DNA of 64,000 nucleotides from Microlunatus panaciterrae (GTDB lineage: Bacteria > Actinomycetota > Actinomycetes > Propionibacteriales > Propionibacteriaceae): assembly GCF_016907535.1 (NCBI RefSeq), contig NZ_JAFBCF010000001.1, forward strand, positions 3,534,001-3,598,000. Reading direction: 5' to 3'. Both the position numbers and the translations under genes were made by a program. The notes below the pieces were generated by a model, which had not been told where the DNA came from, did no database searches, and worked only from the letters and a program-made list of their open reading frames with translations. Shown here piece by piece: positions 46,781 through 57,652 of this stretch. Within the stretch, counting starts at the first letter, position 1; each line of letters opens with the position of its first letter.

Positions 46781-47707
46781 TTACTCCCGGACGGCGACCA
46801 CCTGGCCGCGGAGGTCGGCGACAGCGGCCGGGTCGAACTGCCCCGGTCCCGGCACCAGCGCGTTGGCGACGCCGCACGCGGTCGCCAGCGCCAGACTCTC
46901 GGCGAGACTGCCTCCGGCGTCGAGGCTCGCCAGCAGGCCTCCCAGGAACGAGTCGCCGCTGCCGACCGGGAACCGTCCGCGCAGCGGCGGCAGGCCCACC
47001 CGCACCGCACCCTGGTCATCGACTCCGACCGCCCCACCGTCACCGTCGGTGAGCACCACCATGCCGCCGGTCCGCTCCCGGATCGCCTCGGCCATCCGCA
47101 CCAGTTCGGTCTCGACGGCCAGGCCGAGCAGATCGGCGGCCTCGGCGCGGTTGACCTTGACCAGGTCCGGCCCGGCGTCGACCGCGGCCGGCAGTGCCGC
47201 GCTGTGCGAGTCGACCGCGACCTTGACTCCGTGCCGCCGGCCCAACCGGACCAGCTCGGCGAGCGCGGTCGGGTGCAGCCCGCTGGGCGCACCTCCGGAG
47301 ACCGCCAGCCAGCCGGTCCGGCCAGCCAACGCCTCACCCGTCTGGGCGGCGAACCGCTGCCACACCGCGACGGGGATCTCCGGGGCGTACTCGTACACCT
47401 CGGTCAGCTCGCCGGTGTCGGCGGCAGCGATCGACACGCAGGTCCTGGTCTCGGCCGGAGTGTCGACTGCGACCACCTCGATCCCGGCGGCGGCGAGCGA
47501 GCGGGCCAGCCCGGTCCCGGTCTGTCCGCCGAGGATCGCGACCACGGTGACGTCGGCGCCGACTGCGGTCGCCGCCCGAGCCAGGTTGAGTGACTTGCCA
47601 CCGGCACAGCGCACCACCGACGTCGGCCGGTGGATGGCGCCGAGACGCAGGGACTCGACCAGGTAGGTGAGGTCCAGGGAGGGGCTGATGCCGGCAACCG
47701 TGATCAC
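46781..47707 (-). CDS. PfkB-family sugar kinase (1-phosphofructokinase-like)
   Basis: A 308-residue ribokinase-fold enzyme. The N-terminal pattern GGKSLNLARAATAVGADVTV and the C-terminal anion-hole motif VGSGDSFLGGLLASLDAGG, with the catalytic Asp, fit the hexose/tagatose-6-phosphate or 1-phosphofructokinase group (FruK/LacC). No PTS gene is adjacent, so the substrate is open. Convergent with ribF, divergent from rpsO; it interrupts the otherwise conserved translation block. Confidence 0.87.
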   Translation of the reverse strand: MITVAGISPSLDLTYLVESLRLGAIHRPTSVVRCAGGKSLNLARAATAVGADVTVVAILGGQTGTGLARSLAAAGIEVVAVDTPAETRTCVSIAAADTGELTEVYEYAPEIPVAVWQRFAAQTGEALAGRTGWLAVSGGAPSGLHPTALAELVRLGRRHGVKVAVDSHSAALPAAVDAGPDLVKVNRAEAADLLGLAVETELVRMAEAIRERTGGMVVLTDGDGGAVGVDDQGAVRVGLPPLRGRFPVGSGDSFLGGLLASLDAGGSLAESLALATACGVANALVPGPGQFDPAAVADLRGQVVAVRE

Positions 47708-47736
47708 AGCGCGAGACTATCGGGGCCGGCAGCCGA

Positions 47737-47766
47737 TTAGTCCGACAGGCGACCCGCTGGTAACCT
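47737..47766 (+). promoter_or_regulatory. Candidate rpsO promoter
   Basis: TTAGTC (47737-47742) and TAACCT (47761-47766), 18 bases apart, upstream of rpsO. The mRNA leader would be about 135 bases. S15 commonly represses its own mRNA through such leaders; no family-typical fold was identified here. Confidence 0.45.
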
Positions 47767-47908
47767 GACACTGCCGTCAGAACGGCCGCGGAAGCCCAAG
47801 AGCTCCCACCTCCGCACCTGTGGAATGCCGCAGGCACGAATCACACCGACTCGTACCAGGCACTGGGGAGCGCCGCGCAACGGGAAACCGAGAGGAGAGC
47901 ACGTCTCG

Positions 47909-48172
47909 ATGGATGCTGCTGAGAAGAAGAAGACAATCGAAGAGTACGGGACCACCGAGGGCGACACCGGCTCTCCCGAGGTCCAGGTCGCGCTGCTGAC
48001 CAAGCGGATCGCTCACCTGACCGAGCACCTCAAGGAACACAAGCACGACCACCACAGCCGTCGTGGCCTGATGCTGCTGGTCGGCCAGCGCCGCCGGCTG
48101 CTCAACTACGTGGCCAAGACCGATATCGAGCGGTACCGCTCGCTGATCGAGCGCCTCGGACTGCGCCGCTGA
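47909..48172 (+). CDS. rpsO: 30S ribosomal protein S15
   Basis: An 87-residue S15, the central-domain 16S rRNA binder. Typical segments are [40 protein letters not shown] and the final [16 protein letters not shown] at 47909 is preceded by GAGAGGAGAG. The longer open frame back to 47825 is not used. Confidence 0.96.
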   Translation: MDAAEKKKTIEEYGTTEGDTGSPEVQVALLTKRIAHLTEHLKEHKHDHHSRRGLMLLVGQRRRLLNYVAKTDIERYRSLIERLGLRR

Positions 48173-48178
48173 GCCGAC

Positions 48179-48222
48179 GCGGAGCGGTGCCGCGACAGCA
48201 GTGTCGCGCGGTGCCGCTCCGC
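48179..48222 (+). terminator. Strong hairpin after rpsO
   Basis: GCGGAGCGG (48179-48187) pairs with CCGCTCCGC (48214-48222), and CGCGAC (48191-48196) with GTCGCG (48203-48208) inside it. It starts seven bases after the rpsO stop and likely ends or partly ends the rpsO message. No T-run. Confidence 0.6.
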
Positions 48223-48256
48223 ACCGACTCACCGGGCGCCGAACGCCCACCAGCCA

Positions 48257-48297
48257 CAACTCAATAGGTACAACTCAAGACGTCCAACTCAATACGG
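48257..48297. repeat. Three CAACTCAA direct repeats, 14-bp period
   Basis: CAACTCAA occurs at 48257, 48271 and 48285, with partial similarity in the six bases between (TAGGTA, GACGTC, TACGGA). It lies in the 420-base gap before pnp and could be a multi-site operator, or simply a small tandem duplication. Confidence 0.6.
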
Positions 48298-48318
48298 ACA
48301 TCGCAAGACAGAAAAGCC

Positions 48319-48339
48319 GTCCAGCCAACCTGGCTGGAC
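48319..48339 (+). promoter_or_regulatory. Hairpin in the pnp leader
   Basis: GTCCAGCC (48319-48326) pairs exactly with GGCTGGAC (48332-48339) across five bases. Polynucleotide phosphorylase mRNAs often have a 5' hairpin cut by RNase III that lets the enzyme control its own decay; that role is inferred. The rest of 48340-48593 shows nothing recognised. Confidence 0.45.
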
Positions 48340-48593
48340 ACCACCAGAGATTGCATCCACACGCTGCTGGCGCCAGGAGTGCCTCGGTCCTCGGTAGTGG
48401 TTTTCGGAAGGCCCGCAGGGTCACGCCGCAGACCTCGATCGAAGACCGGCCTCCACCCAGCAGCCGGATGGTGAGTGCGGATCAGATGAGAACCGCACCG
48501 CCCCTTCCCGCCGCAGCGCCACCATGGTCGAACCACCACAGGGCCGCCTGCCGGAGATGTGCGGAGGCAATCCGTCACAGAAAAGGAGATCCC

Positions 48594-50795
48594 GTGGAGG
48601 GACCTGACCTGCAGTTCACCGAAGCCGTCATCGACAACGGATCCTTCGGCACCCACACCGTTCGCTTCGAGTCGGGCCTGCTGGCCCGGCAGGCCGCCGG
48701 CTCGGCGACCGTCTACATCGACGGCGACACCATGTTGCTGTCCGCCACCACCGCGCAGAGCAAGCCGCGCGAGGGGATGGACTTCTTCCCGCTGACGGTC
48801 GACGTCGAGGAGCGGATGTACGCCGCGGGCCGCATCCCCGGCTCGTTCTTCCGCCGCGAGGGCCGCCCGTCCGAGGGAGCCATCCTCACCTGCCGCCTGA
48901 TCGACCGCCCGTTGCGCCCCTGCTTCGTCAAGGGCCTGCGGAACGAGGTCCAGGTGGTGGTCACGGTGATGGCACTCAACCCGGACGTCGCCTACGACGT
49001 CGTCGCCATCAACGCCGCCTCGCTGTCCACCACGCTGGCAGGGCTGCCCTTCACCGGCCCGATCGGCGGCGTCCGTGTCGCCCTGATCGGCGACCAATGG
49101 GTCGGCTTCCCGACCGTGAGTCAGCTCGAGGACGCCAGCTTCGATATGGTCGTGGCCGGCCGGGTGCTCACCGACGGTGATGTCGCGATCATGATGGTCG
49201 AGGCCGAGTCCACCGAGCACACCTGGGACCTGGTCAACAGCGGCCGGACCGCCCCGACCGAGGATGTCGTCGCTGCCGGCCTGGAGGCGGCCAAGCCGTT
49301 CATCAAGGCACTCTGCGACGCGCAGGCCGAGCTCGCTGCCAAGTTCCCCAAGCCGACCGTCGAGTTCCCGGTCTTCCTCGACTACGCCGACGACGTGTAC
49401 GCCGCCGTCGAGCAGTCGGTGAGCGCCGAACTGGCCCAGGTGATGAGCATCGCCGACAAGCAGACCCGCGAGGAGTCCACCGAGACCCTCAAGGACAAGC
49501 TGGTGGCCGAGCTCTCCGGGCAGTTCGAGGGCCGGGAGAAGGAGATCACCGGCGCCTTCCGGGCACTGACCAAGAAGCTGGTCCGGCAGAAGGTGCTGAA
49601 GGAGAAGATCCGCATCGACGGCCGCGGTCTGGCCGACATCCGGACCCTGTCGGCCGAGGTCGGCGTGGTGCCGCGGGTGCACGGCTCGGCGCTGTTCCAG
49701 CGTGGCGAGACCCAGATCCTGGGCATCACCACCCTCAACATGCTGGGCATGGAGCAGAAGCTCGACACCCTCGCGCCGGAGACGTCGAAGCGCTACATGC
49801 ACAACTACAACTTCCCGCCCTACTCCACCGGTGAGACCGGCCGGGTCGGCTCCCCGAAGCGGCGCGAGATCGGCCACGGCGCACTCGCCGAGCGGGCGCT
49901 GGTTCCGGTGCTGCCGACGCGGGAGGAGTTCCCGTACGCCATCCGGCAGGTGTCGGAGGCGCTCGGCTCAAACGGCTCCACCTCGATGGGGTCGGTCTGC
50001 GCCTCAACCCTGGCGCTGCTCAACGCCGGTGTGCCGCTGCGGGCACCGGTCGCCGGCATCGCGATGGGCCTGATCTCCGACACCGTCGACGGTGAGACCT
50101 CCTATGTCGCGCTGACCGACATCCTCGGGGCCGAGGACGCGTACGGCGACATGGACTTCAAGGTCGCCGGCACCCGTGACTTCATCACCGCGCTGCAGCT
50201 GGACACCAAGCTCGACGGCATCCCCGCCTCGGTGCTGGCCGGGGCGCTGACCCAGGCCAAGGACGCGCGCAACACGCTCCTCGACGTGATGTCGGAGGCC
50301 ATCGACCGCCCGGACGAGATGAGCCTCTACGCGCCGCGCATCATCACCATCAAGATCCCGGTCGACAAGATCGGCGAGGTGATCGGGCCCAAGGGCAAGG
50401 TCATCAACCAGATCCAGGACGACACTGGCGCCGAGATCAGCATCGAGGACGACGGCACGATCTATGTCGGAGCCGACAGTGGCGACAAGGCCGAGGCAGC
50501 TCGCGCCTTGATCAACGCCATCGCCAACCCGACGATGCCGGAGAAGGGTGAGCGCTACCTCGGTACCGTCGTCAAGATCACCCCGTTCGGCGCCTTCGTC
50601 TCGCTGCTGCCGGGCAAGGACGGGCTGCTGCACATCTCCAAGCTGCGGCCGCTCGCCGGTGGCGGACGGGTCGAGAACGTCGAGGACGTGGTCAGCGTCG
50701 GCCAGAAGATCCAGGTTGAGATCAACGACATCGACGACCGCGGCAAGCTGTCCCTGGTGCCGGTCGTCGAGGACGTGGCGGCAGCCGAGAGCTGA
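48594..50795 (+). CDS. pnp: Polyribonucleotide nucleotidyltransferase (PNPase)
   Basis: A 733-residue 3'-5' phosphorolytic exoribonuclease. Two RNase PH domains (about 5-215 and 340-560) enclose a helical linker; then a KH domain ([20 protein letters not shown]) and an S1 domain ([20 protein letters not shown]). GTG at 48594 is set by the AAAAGGAGA ribosome site; the open frame back to 48201 has no protein-like sequence. Full length for actinobacteria. Confidence 0.96.
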   Translation: MEGPDLQFTEAVIDNGSFGTHTVRFESGLLARQAAGSATVYIDGDTMLLSATTAQSKPREGMDFFPLTVDVEERMYAAGRIPGSFFRREGRPSEGAILTCRLIDRPLRPCFVKGLRNEVQVVVTVMALNPDVAYDVVAINAASLSTTLAGLPFTGPIGGVRVALIGDQWVGFPTVSQLEDASFDMVVAGRVLTDGDVAIMMVEAESTEHTWDLVNSGRTAPTEDVVAAGLEAAKPFIKALCDAQAELAAKFPKPTVEFPVFLDYADDVYAAVEQSVSAELAQVMSIADKQTREESTETLKDKLVAELSGQFEGREKEITGAFRALTKKLVRQKVLKEKIRIDGRGLADIRTLSAEVGVVPRVHGSALFQRGETQILGITTLNMLGMEQKLDTLAPETSKRYMHNYNFPPYSTGETGRVGSPKRREIGHGALAERALVPVLPTREEFPYAIRQVSEALGSNGSTSMGSVCASTLALLNAGVPLRAPVAGIAMGLISDTVDGETSYVALTDILGAEDAYGDMDFKVAGTRDFITALQLDTKLDGIPASVLAGALTQAKDARNTLLDVMSEAIDRPDEMSLYAPRIITIKIPVDKIGEVIGPKGKVINQIQDDTGAEISIEDDGTIYVGADSGDKAEAARALINAIANPTMPEKGERYLGTVVKITPFGAFVSLLPGKDGLLHISKLRPLAGGGRVENVEDVVSVGQKIQVEINDIDDRGKLSLVPVVEDVAAAES

Positions 50796-50822
50796 TCGAA
50801 CCGTTCTGTCGGTAGGAAACCT

Positions 50823-52926
<2,104 letters not shown>

Positions 52927-52927
52927 G

Positions 52928-53641
52928 GTGCACCGCCGCCGCCCAGCCCGGTCAGCGATGGTGCTGCTGCTGGTCGCGGTGCTGGTCTGTGCTGCGACAG
53001 TGGCCGGCGACCGCCTGCTGCACGGGTACGCCGAGAACCGGGTCACGGCCGAGCTGCAGCGCTCGCTCGGCACCGTCGAGCCGCCCACGGTGGACATCGC
53101 CGGCGACTGGTTCCTGCCCCAGGTGGTGGGCCGACGCTTCAGCGAAGTGCACATCGTCGCCTCCGGTGTCTCCCCGCCCGGGGGAGGCCCCGACCTGGAA
53201 CAGCTGGATCTCAGAATGGCCGACGTCGCCGCCACGCACGGCTACCGGACGTTCACCGCTGCCACGGTGCAGGGCTCTGCCCGGGTGGGCTATGCGGCGC
53301 TGTCGACGTACTCCGGGCGAAAACTGAGCTACGCCGGCGACGGCCAACGCGTCCGGCTGACTGTGCAGACCACGGTGCTCGGGGTGTCGATGACGGCGAA
53401 GGTCACCGGCAAGCTGGGGCTGGATGTCCGGGCCCAGACGGTGGACCTGGTGGACCCCGAGATCAGCGTCGCCGGGCTCGAGCTGCCGGCCGCGGTCACC
53501 GAGCAGCTGCTCGCCCGCGTGCTCAAGCCCATCGCTGTCGATGGGCTGCCGCTCGGCCTGCGGTTGAGCAGCATCACCGCCGGGCCCGACGGCGTCGACT
53601 GCGGGCTCGGCGCCAGGGGCGTCGTGGTGGCCCAGCTGTAA
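52928..53641 (+). CDS. DUF2993 (LmeA-like) exported protein
   Basis: A 237-residue protein with an N-terminal membrane or signal segment (about 11-27) and an LmeA/DUF2993-like lipid-binding beta-rich body with paired ADVAATHGYRTF and VRLTVQTTVLGVSM stretches. Mycobacterial LmeA is involved in lipomannan/cell-envelope maturation; here the role is not known. GTG at 52928 comes two bases after the dapB stop; TTG 52919 is an alternative. Confidence 0.78.
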   Translation: MHRRRPARSAMVLLLVAVLVCAATVAGDRLLHGYAENRVTAELQRSLGTVEPPTVDIAGDWFLPQVVGRRFSEVHIVASGVSPPGGGPDLEQLDLRMADVAATHGYRTFTAATVQGSARVGYAALSTYSGRKLSYAGDGQRVRLTVQTTVLGVSMTAKVTGKLGLDVRAQTVDLVDPEISVAGLELPAAVTEQLLARVLKPIAVDGLPLGLRLSSITAGPDGVDCGLGARGVVVAQL

Positions 53642-53662
53642 GCGTCGGCCGGACCGGGTGGC

Positions 53663-54235
53663 TCAGTCGCTGATGTCGGTGTGCATCCGCACCTGCTTGA
53701 TCCGCACCGACTCGTCGTCGGGGCCGATCTCGCGATGACTGCCGTCTGGTGCCCAGCCGGCCCCGGTCAGGAACGCGCGGCTGACATCGTCGGTGGAGCT
53801 GAGCCAGCGGGTGGCCCGGGAGAAGCCGTCGGCGCGCAGCGTGTCCACGCAGGCGTTCAGCAGCCGGGAGCCGTGGCCGCGGCGCTGGGCGGGCGGGTCG
53901 ATCAGGAACTCGTCGATGAGACCGTCGTTCCGGGCGTCGGCGTCCGGGTCGGGGCTCGGGATCGTACTGGCGAAACCGACCACGCGTCTATCCGCGACCG
54001 CAACCAGGACGCGGAAGCGGGCCTCGGGCGGTCGGTGGATCGCCTGTTCCCAGGCTTCGGTCATGGCGACCAGGTCCACCTCAGCCAGCAGCCCCTGTAC
54101 CAGCTCCGCCGGGAGCTGGGCCGACCAGCTCCGTCGCTGAAGTTCGGCGATCGCCCGCGCCTCGGAGGCCAGCGCGAGCCGGACCGAGTCGGCCAGCCGG
54201 CCGGCGCTGTCGGGTGCGGAGTCGGGGGTGGTCAC
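53663..54235 (-). CDS. GNAT-family N-acetyltransferase
   Basis: A 190-residue GNAT protein. The acetyl-CoA loop is visible as IDPPAQRRGHGSRLLNACVD (about 112-131), preceded by the beta-strand VAVADRRVVGFAS and followed by GFSRATRWLSSTDDVSRAFL. The substrate is unknown. A CRP-type palindrome lies 68 bases upstream of the start and may regulate it. Convergent with the DUF2993 gene. Confidence 0.85.
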   Translation of the reverse strand: MTTPDSAPDSAGRLADSVRLALASEARAIAELQRRSWSAQLPAELVQGLLAEVDLVAMTEAWEQAIHRPPEARFRVLVAVADRRVVGFASTIPSPDPDADARNDGLIDEFLIDPPAQRRGHGSRLLNACVDTLRADGFSRATRWLSSTDDVSRAFLTGAGWAPDGSHREIGPDDESVRIKQVRMHTDISD

Positions 54236-54302
54236 GAGGATCGATGCTACCGCCCCGTGGCCGGCGACTGATCGGCAGCATGATCAAGCGCCCACCACGT
54301 TA

Positions 54303-54318
54303 TGTGACACAGGTCACC
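54303..54318. promoter_or_regulatory. CRP/GlxR-type binding site
   Basis: TGTGACACAGGTCACC matches the TGTGA-N6-TCACA consensus except the last base and holds the perfect inverted repeat GTGAC-N4-GTCAC. It lies between the minus-strand GNAT gene and the structured element at 54368. Confidence 0.6.
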
Positions 54319-54367
54319 TCGAGGTACCTGTAACGTTTCGGCACGCTGCAACGATTACCTCTATGAA

Positions 54368-54407
54368 GTCCGTGGTCACCTGAACCCCCGAGCAGGCGGC
54401 CACGGAC
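54368..54407 (+). ncRNA. Candidate structured RNA element
   Basis: GTCCGTGG (54368-54375) pairs exactly with CCACGGAC (54400-54407), with CCTG/CAGG pairing inside the loop, flanked by ATGAA and TTCAT that can extend the stem. No protein frame fits. With the CRP-type site 50 bases upstream it could be the core of a small RNA; it could also be a lone terminator. Low certainty. Confidence 0.3.
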
Positions 54408-54501
54408 CTCTTTCATGTCCAGGCCCTGCCGCGCTCGAAAACGACCCGAGCCAGCTCCAGGCCGGTGATCGGATTACGAGCCGCCTCAGGGCGTCCAGGG
54501 T

Positions 54502-54985
54502 CGAAAACTCATCAGAACGCGAGTTCTGGGCCCGGATCTGGCCGTTCGGGCGGCGAAATGTCATCAGAACGCGAGTTTTCCTGGCGCCACTGGCCGTTCG
54601 GGGTCGAAAGCTCACAGAACGCGGGTTCTGGCCCGAGTCTGGCCGTTCAGGATCGAAATCTCGACAGAACGCGAGTTCTGGGCCCCAGTCTGGCCGTTCG
54701 GGCGGCGAAATGTCATCAGAACGCGAGTGTTCCTGGCACCGCCGGCCGTTCAGGGCCGAAATCTCAACAGAACACGAGTTCTCGGCCCGGGTCGTTCGCG
54801 GTCAGGCAGCGAGAGCTCTGCGGGCCACTCCCATACGGGCCGATCTCGCCACAAGTCGCGTTCTGGTGAGTTCTCGGCTCCCCAACTGGCCGGACCGACG
54901 ATAGATGTCGCGTTCTGACGAGTTTTCCACCCCTCACTGGCCGGATCGTCGGACAAATGTCGCGTTCTGACGAGTTTTCGACTCT
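54502..54985. repeat. Repeat array C, six forward and three inverted units, no gene between
   Basis: Forward cores sit at 54512, 54564, 54614, 54664, 54716 and 54767 (periods 50-52), then inverted cores (GTCGCGTTCTG) at 54856, 54908 and 54960. The cores match arrays A and B; the DNA between forward cores has CTGGCCGTTCGGG. Units 3, 4 and 6 are degenerate. The 70-base centre (about 54785-54850) has no gene. Confidence 0.87.
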
Positions 54986-55144
54986 TAAGGGGCAGGCCAG
55001 GCAGGGGGCAGGCGGGCTTGGGCGCGGGCCAGGGGGCAGGCGAGCTCAGCGCTGGAGTTGGGGCCGAGTGGGGCGGAGATACCCACCTGCTCGAGGCTGG
55101 TCTCACGACCACCCTCACGGCCTCGGCGCGATAGCCTTTCAGCC

Positions 55145-56830
55145 GTGTCGGCTACCAGATTGAGCGCGCCACCGGACCTCCCGCCGGAGACGCTGCGGAT
55201 CACCCCGCTGGGCGGGCTCGGTGACATCGGGCGCAATATGGCGGTGCTCGAGATCGACGGCAAGCTGCTGCTGATCGACTGCGGGGTGCTCTTCCCGGAA
55301 GACGACCACCCCGGTGTCGACCTGATCCTGCCCGGCTTCGATGTGATCGCCGATCGGCTGGACGATGTCGTCGGCCTGGTCCTGACCCATGGCCACGAGG
55401 ACCACATCGGCGCCGTGCCCTATCTGCTGCGGCAGCGCTCCGACATCGAGCTGATCGGCTCCGAGCTCACCCTGGCGCTGGTGGCCGAGAAGATCCGCGA
55501 GCACCGGATCCGGGGGACCGTGAGCCGAGTCGTCACCGATGGTGACCGGTTCCGCGTCGGCGGCTTCGACCTGGAGTTCATCGCCGTCAACCACTCGATC
55601 CCCGACGCGCTTGCGGTGGCCGTACGCACCGACGCCGGCACCGTGCTGCACACCGGTGACTTCAAGCTGGACCAGCTTCCGCTCGACGGCCGGATCACGG
55701 ATCTGCGCGCGTTCGCTCGGCTCGGCGAGGAGGGCGTCGACCTGCTGATGATCGACTCCACGAACGCGGAGGTGCCCGGCTTCAACACCTCCGAGCGGGA
55801 CATCTCGCCGGTGCTGGAGCGGATCTTCCACAAGAGCGACCAGCGGGTCATCGTGGCCTGCTTCGCCTCGCACGTGCACCGGGTCCAGCAGGTGCTGGAC
55901 GCCGCCGTCGCTGACGGCCGCAAGGTGGTCTACGTCGGCCGTTCGATGCTGCGCAATATGGGGGTGGCCCGCGACCTCGGCTACCTGCACGTACCGGCCG
56001 ACACTCTGATCGAGCTCCGCGACATCGACAACTACCGGCCGGACGAGGTGGTGATCATCTCGACCGGCTCGCAGGGGGAGCCGCTGTCGGCGCTGTCGCG
56101 GATCGCCAACCGGGAGCATCCGGTCGTCCAGCTGGAGCGCGGCGATACCGTTGTGCTGGCCAGCTCGCTCATCCCCGGCAACGAGAACGCGGTCTACCGG
56201 GTGATCAACGGCCTGAGCCGGCTCGGCGCCCAGGTGGTGCACAAGGGCAATGCCCTGGTGCACGTGTCCGGACACGCCAGCGCAGGGGAGCTGCTGTTCT
56301 GCTACAACATCATCAAGCCGCGCAACGTGATGCCGGTGCACGGTGAGGCGCGCCACCTGATCGCCAACGCCGACCTGGCAGTGGCCACCGGCGTACCGGC
56401 GGAGTGCACGATTCTCGCCGAGGACGGGATGGTGGTGGACCTGCATCGGGGCCGGGCGAGAGTGGTCGGCAAGGTCGACTGCGGCTACATCTTCGTCGAC
56501 GGTTCCACTGTCGGCGACATCAGCGAGTCCGCCCTGACCGACCGCAAGATCCTGGGTGAGGAGGGGTTCATCTCCGTCATCGCGGTGGTCAACACCCAGT
56601 CGCGCAAGATCCTCAGCGGTCCGGACGTGCATGCCCGCGGCTTCGTCGAGGACGACCGAGCCTTCGATGCGGTACTGCCGCGAATCACCGAGGCTCTGGA
56701 GTCGGCGCTGCTGGAGGGGGTGGAGGACCCGCACCGGCTGCAGCAGGTGATCCGCCGTCAGCTCGGTCGATGGGTCAGCGACAGCTTCCGGCGCCGTCCG
56801 ATGATCATTCCGGTTGTCATCGACGGCTGA
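55145..56830 (+). CDS. rnj: Ribonuclease J
   Basis: A 561-residue metallo-beta-lactamase/beta-CASP ribonuclease with 5'-3' exo and endo activity. Metal motif LTHGHEDHIG (HxHxDH), later DSTNAEVPG, and the beta-CASP core with HVSGHASAGE and MPVHGEARHL; a C-terminal domain follows. GTG at 55145 lies seven bases after TAGCCT, so the message is probably leaderless. Usually found near dapA in actinobacteria. Confidence 0.95.
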   Translation: MSATRLSAPPDLPPETLRITPLGGLGDIGRNMAVLEIDGKLLLIDCGVLFPEDDHPGVDLILPGFDVIADRLDDVVGLVLTHGHEDHIGAVPYLLRQRSDIELIGSELTLALVAEKIREHRIRGTVSRVVTDGDRFRVGGFDLEFIAVNHSIPDALAVAVRTDAGTVLHTGDFKLDQLPLDGRITDLRAFARLGEEGVDLLMIDSTNAEVPGFNTSERDISPVLERIFHKSDQRVIVACFASHVHRVQQVLDAAVADGRKVVYVGRSMLRNMGVARDLGYLHVPADTLIELRDIDNYRPDEVVIISTGSQGEPLSALSRIANREHPVVQLERGDTVVLASSLIPGNENAVYRVINGLSRLGAQVVHKGNALVHVSGHASAGELLFCYNIIKPRNVMPVHGEARHLIANADLAVATGVPAECTILAEDGMVVDLHRGRARVVGKVDCGYIFVDGSTVGDISESALTDRKILGEEGFISVIAVVNTQSRKILSGPDVHARGFVEDDRAFDAVLPRITEALESALLEGVEDPHRLQQVIRRQLGRWVSDSFRRRPMIIPVVIDG

Positions 56831-56920
56831 GCGACGCGGCCCTGCCTCGTCACCGCGTCCCGGGCGTGATCACGTCCACTGGCCGTACCAACAGGCAGGG
56901 TCAACAGAGCAGCGGGCAAA

Positions 56921-56955
56921 CAAAAAGACCCGTCCACAGGGGACGGGTCCTCTTT
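56921..56955. terminator. Bidirectional terminator between rnj and rpmB
   Basis: GACCCGTCC (56927-56935) pairs with GGACGGGTC (56941-56949), loop of five. On the minus strand the hairpin is followed by TTTTTG, a good intrinsic terminator for rpmB; on the plus strand only CTCTTT follows. Confidence 0.85.
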
Positions 56956-56968
56956 GGGGTCGGTGAGG

Positions 56969-57154
56969 TCAGCGAGTGACCTTGCCCGCCTTGAGGCAGG
57001 AGGTGCAGACATTGAGCCGCTTCGGGCTGCCCGACACCATCGCCCGCACGCGCTGGATGTTCGGGTTCCAGCGACGCTTGGTCTTCTTCTTCGACCAAGG
57101 CACATTGTGGCCGAAGCCCGGTCCCTTGGCGCAAACGTCACATACGGCAGCCAC
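56969..57154 (-). CDS. rpmB: 50S ribosomal protein L28, zinc-ribbon form
   Basis: A 61-residue L28. It keeps both zinc pairs, VCDVC and VCTSC, so it is the zinc-binding (C+) form rather than the Zur-regulated cysteine-less paralogue. GTG at 57154 gives the usual start (AAVCDVCAKGPGFGHNV); the frame upstream is not L28-like. The terminator at 56921 lies directly downstream. Confidence 0.94.
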   Translation of the reverse strand: MAAVCDVCAKGPGFGHNVPWSKKKTKRRWNPNIQRVRAMVSGSPKRLNVCTSCLKAGKVTR

Positions 57155-57296
57155 TGGAGCTCTCCCATTACTCAGGACCCGCACCGAGGCGGGCATCATG
57201 TCTCAACTGGTCATTGGTCCCCGACGGGGAACCGGTCAAGAGTACCCGAGCCGGGCCGCTGAAGGCCAATCGACTGCCCATCCCCGTCGAGCCGGG

Positions 57297-57623
57297 TCAG
57301 CTGGAGGCGACCAGGCCTGCCCTCAGGTCCGCCGACACCGTGTGCCGTTGGGAGCGGGCAGCCTGCCGCGGCAGCCGCCGCCGTTGCTGAGCCTCCCGCA
57401 CCAGCTGGGCGCGTTCGACCCAGCGCGCATAACGTCGGTGGGCCGCCGAACCTGACGGCTGCACGGAGTCGTCTGCCACGGTGGCGTGCTGCCAGATGGC
57501 TGAGGGGGTATGCGTCACGGCCCAGTACAGAGCGTCCATGATGTCCTCCGAGTTACCTGAAGCGGATGCTTCACACATCTGAAGGTACGCCTTCAGAATC
57601 GATACGTCAAGCACATGCTTCAT
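57297..57623 (-). CDS. Hypothetical protein
   Basis: A 108-residue protein with no recognised family: an N-terminal helical half (VLDVSILKAYLQMCEASASG, MDALYWAVTHTPSAIW) and a basic, Arg-rich C-terminal half (HRRYARWVERAQLV...). ATG at 57623 is chosen over 57683, which would overlap the divergent regulator gene. Its first codons contain inverted repeats (57560-57625). Divergent from an ArsR-like gene, so it may be its target. Moderately sure it is real. Confidence 0.55.
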   Translation of the reverse strand: MKHVLDVSILKAYLQMCEASASGNSEDIMDALYWAVTHTPSAIWQHATVADDSVQPSGSAAHRRYARWVERAQLVREAQQRRRLPRQAARSQRHTVSADLRAGLVASS

Positions 57624-57625
57624 AA
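57569..57625. promoter_or_regulatory. Inverted repeats at the divergent ArsR-like regulator promoter
   Basis: GAAGC-GGAT-GCTTC, then TCTGAAGG-TACG-CCTTCAGA, and AAGCACATGCTT (near 57609-57620) lie within about 65 bases upstream of the regulator start. The last overlaps the presumed -35 region of the regulator. They also fall in the first codons of the divergent hypothetical gene. Operator function is inferred from position and symmetry. Confidence 0.45.
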
Positions 57626-57652
57626 CTGCGGCGAGATTGTTAGGCTGGCCGC

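Noticed and set aside
48201-48593. Upstream extension of pnp
   Set aside because: The frame is open, but the translation is not PNPase-like and a good ribosome site (AAAAGGAGA) marks GTG 48594.
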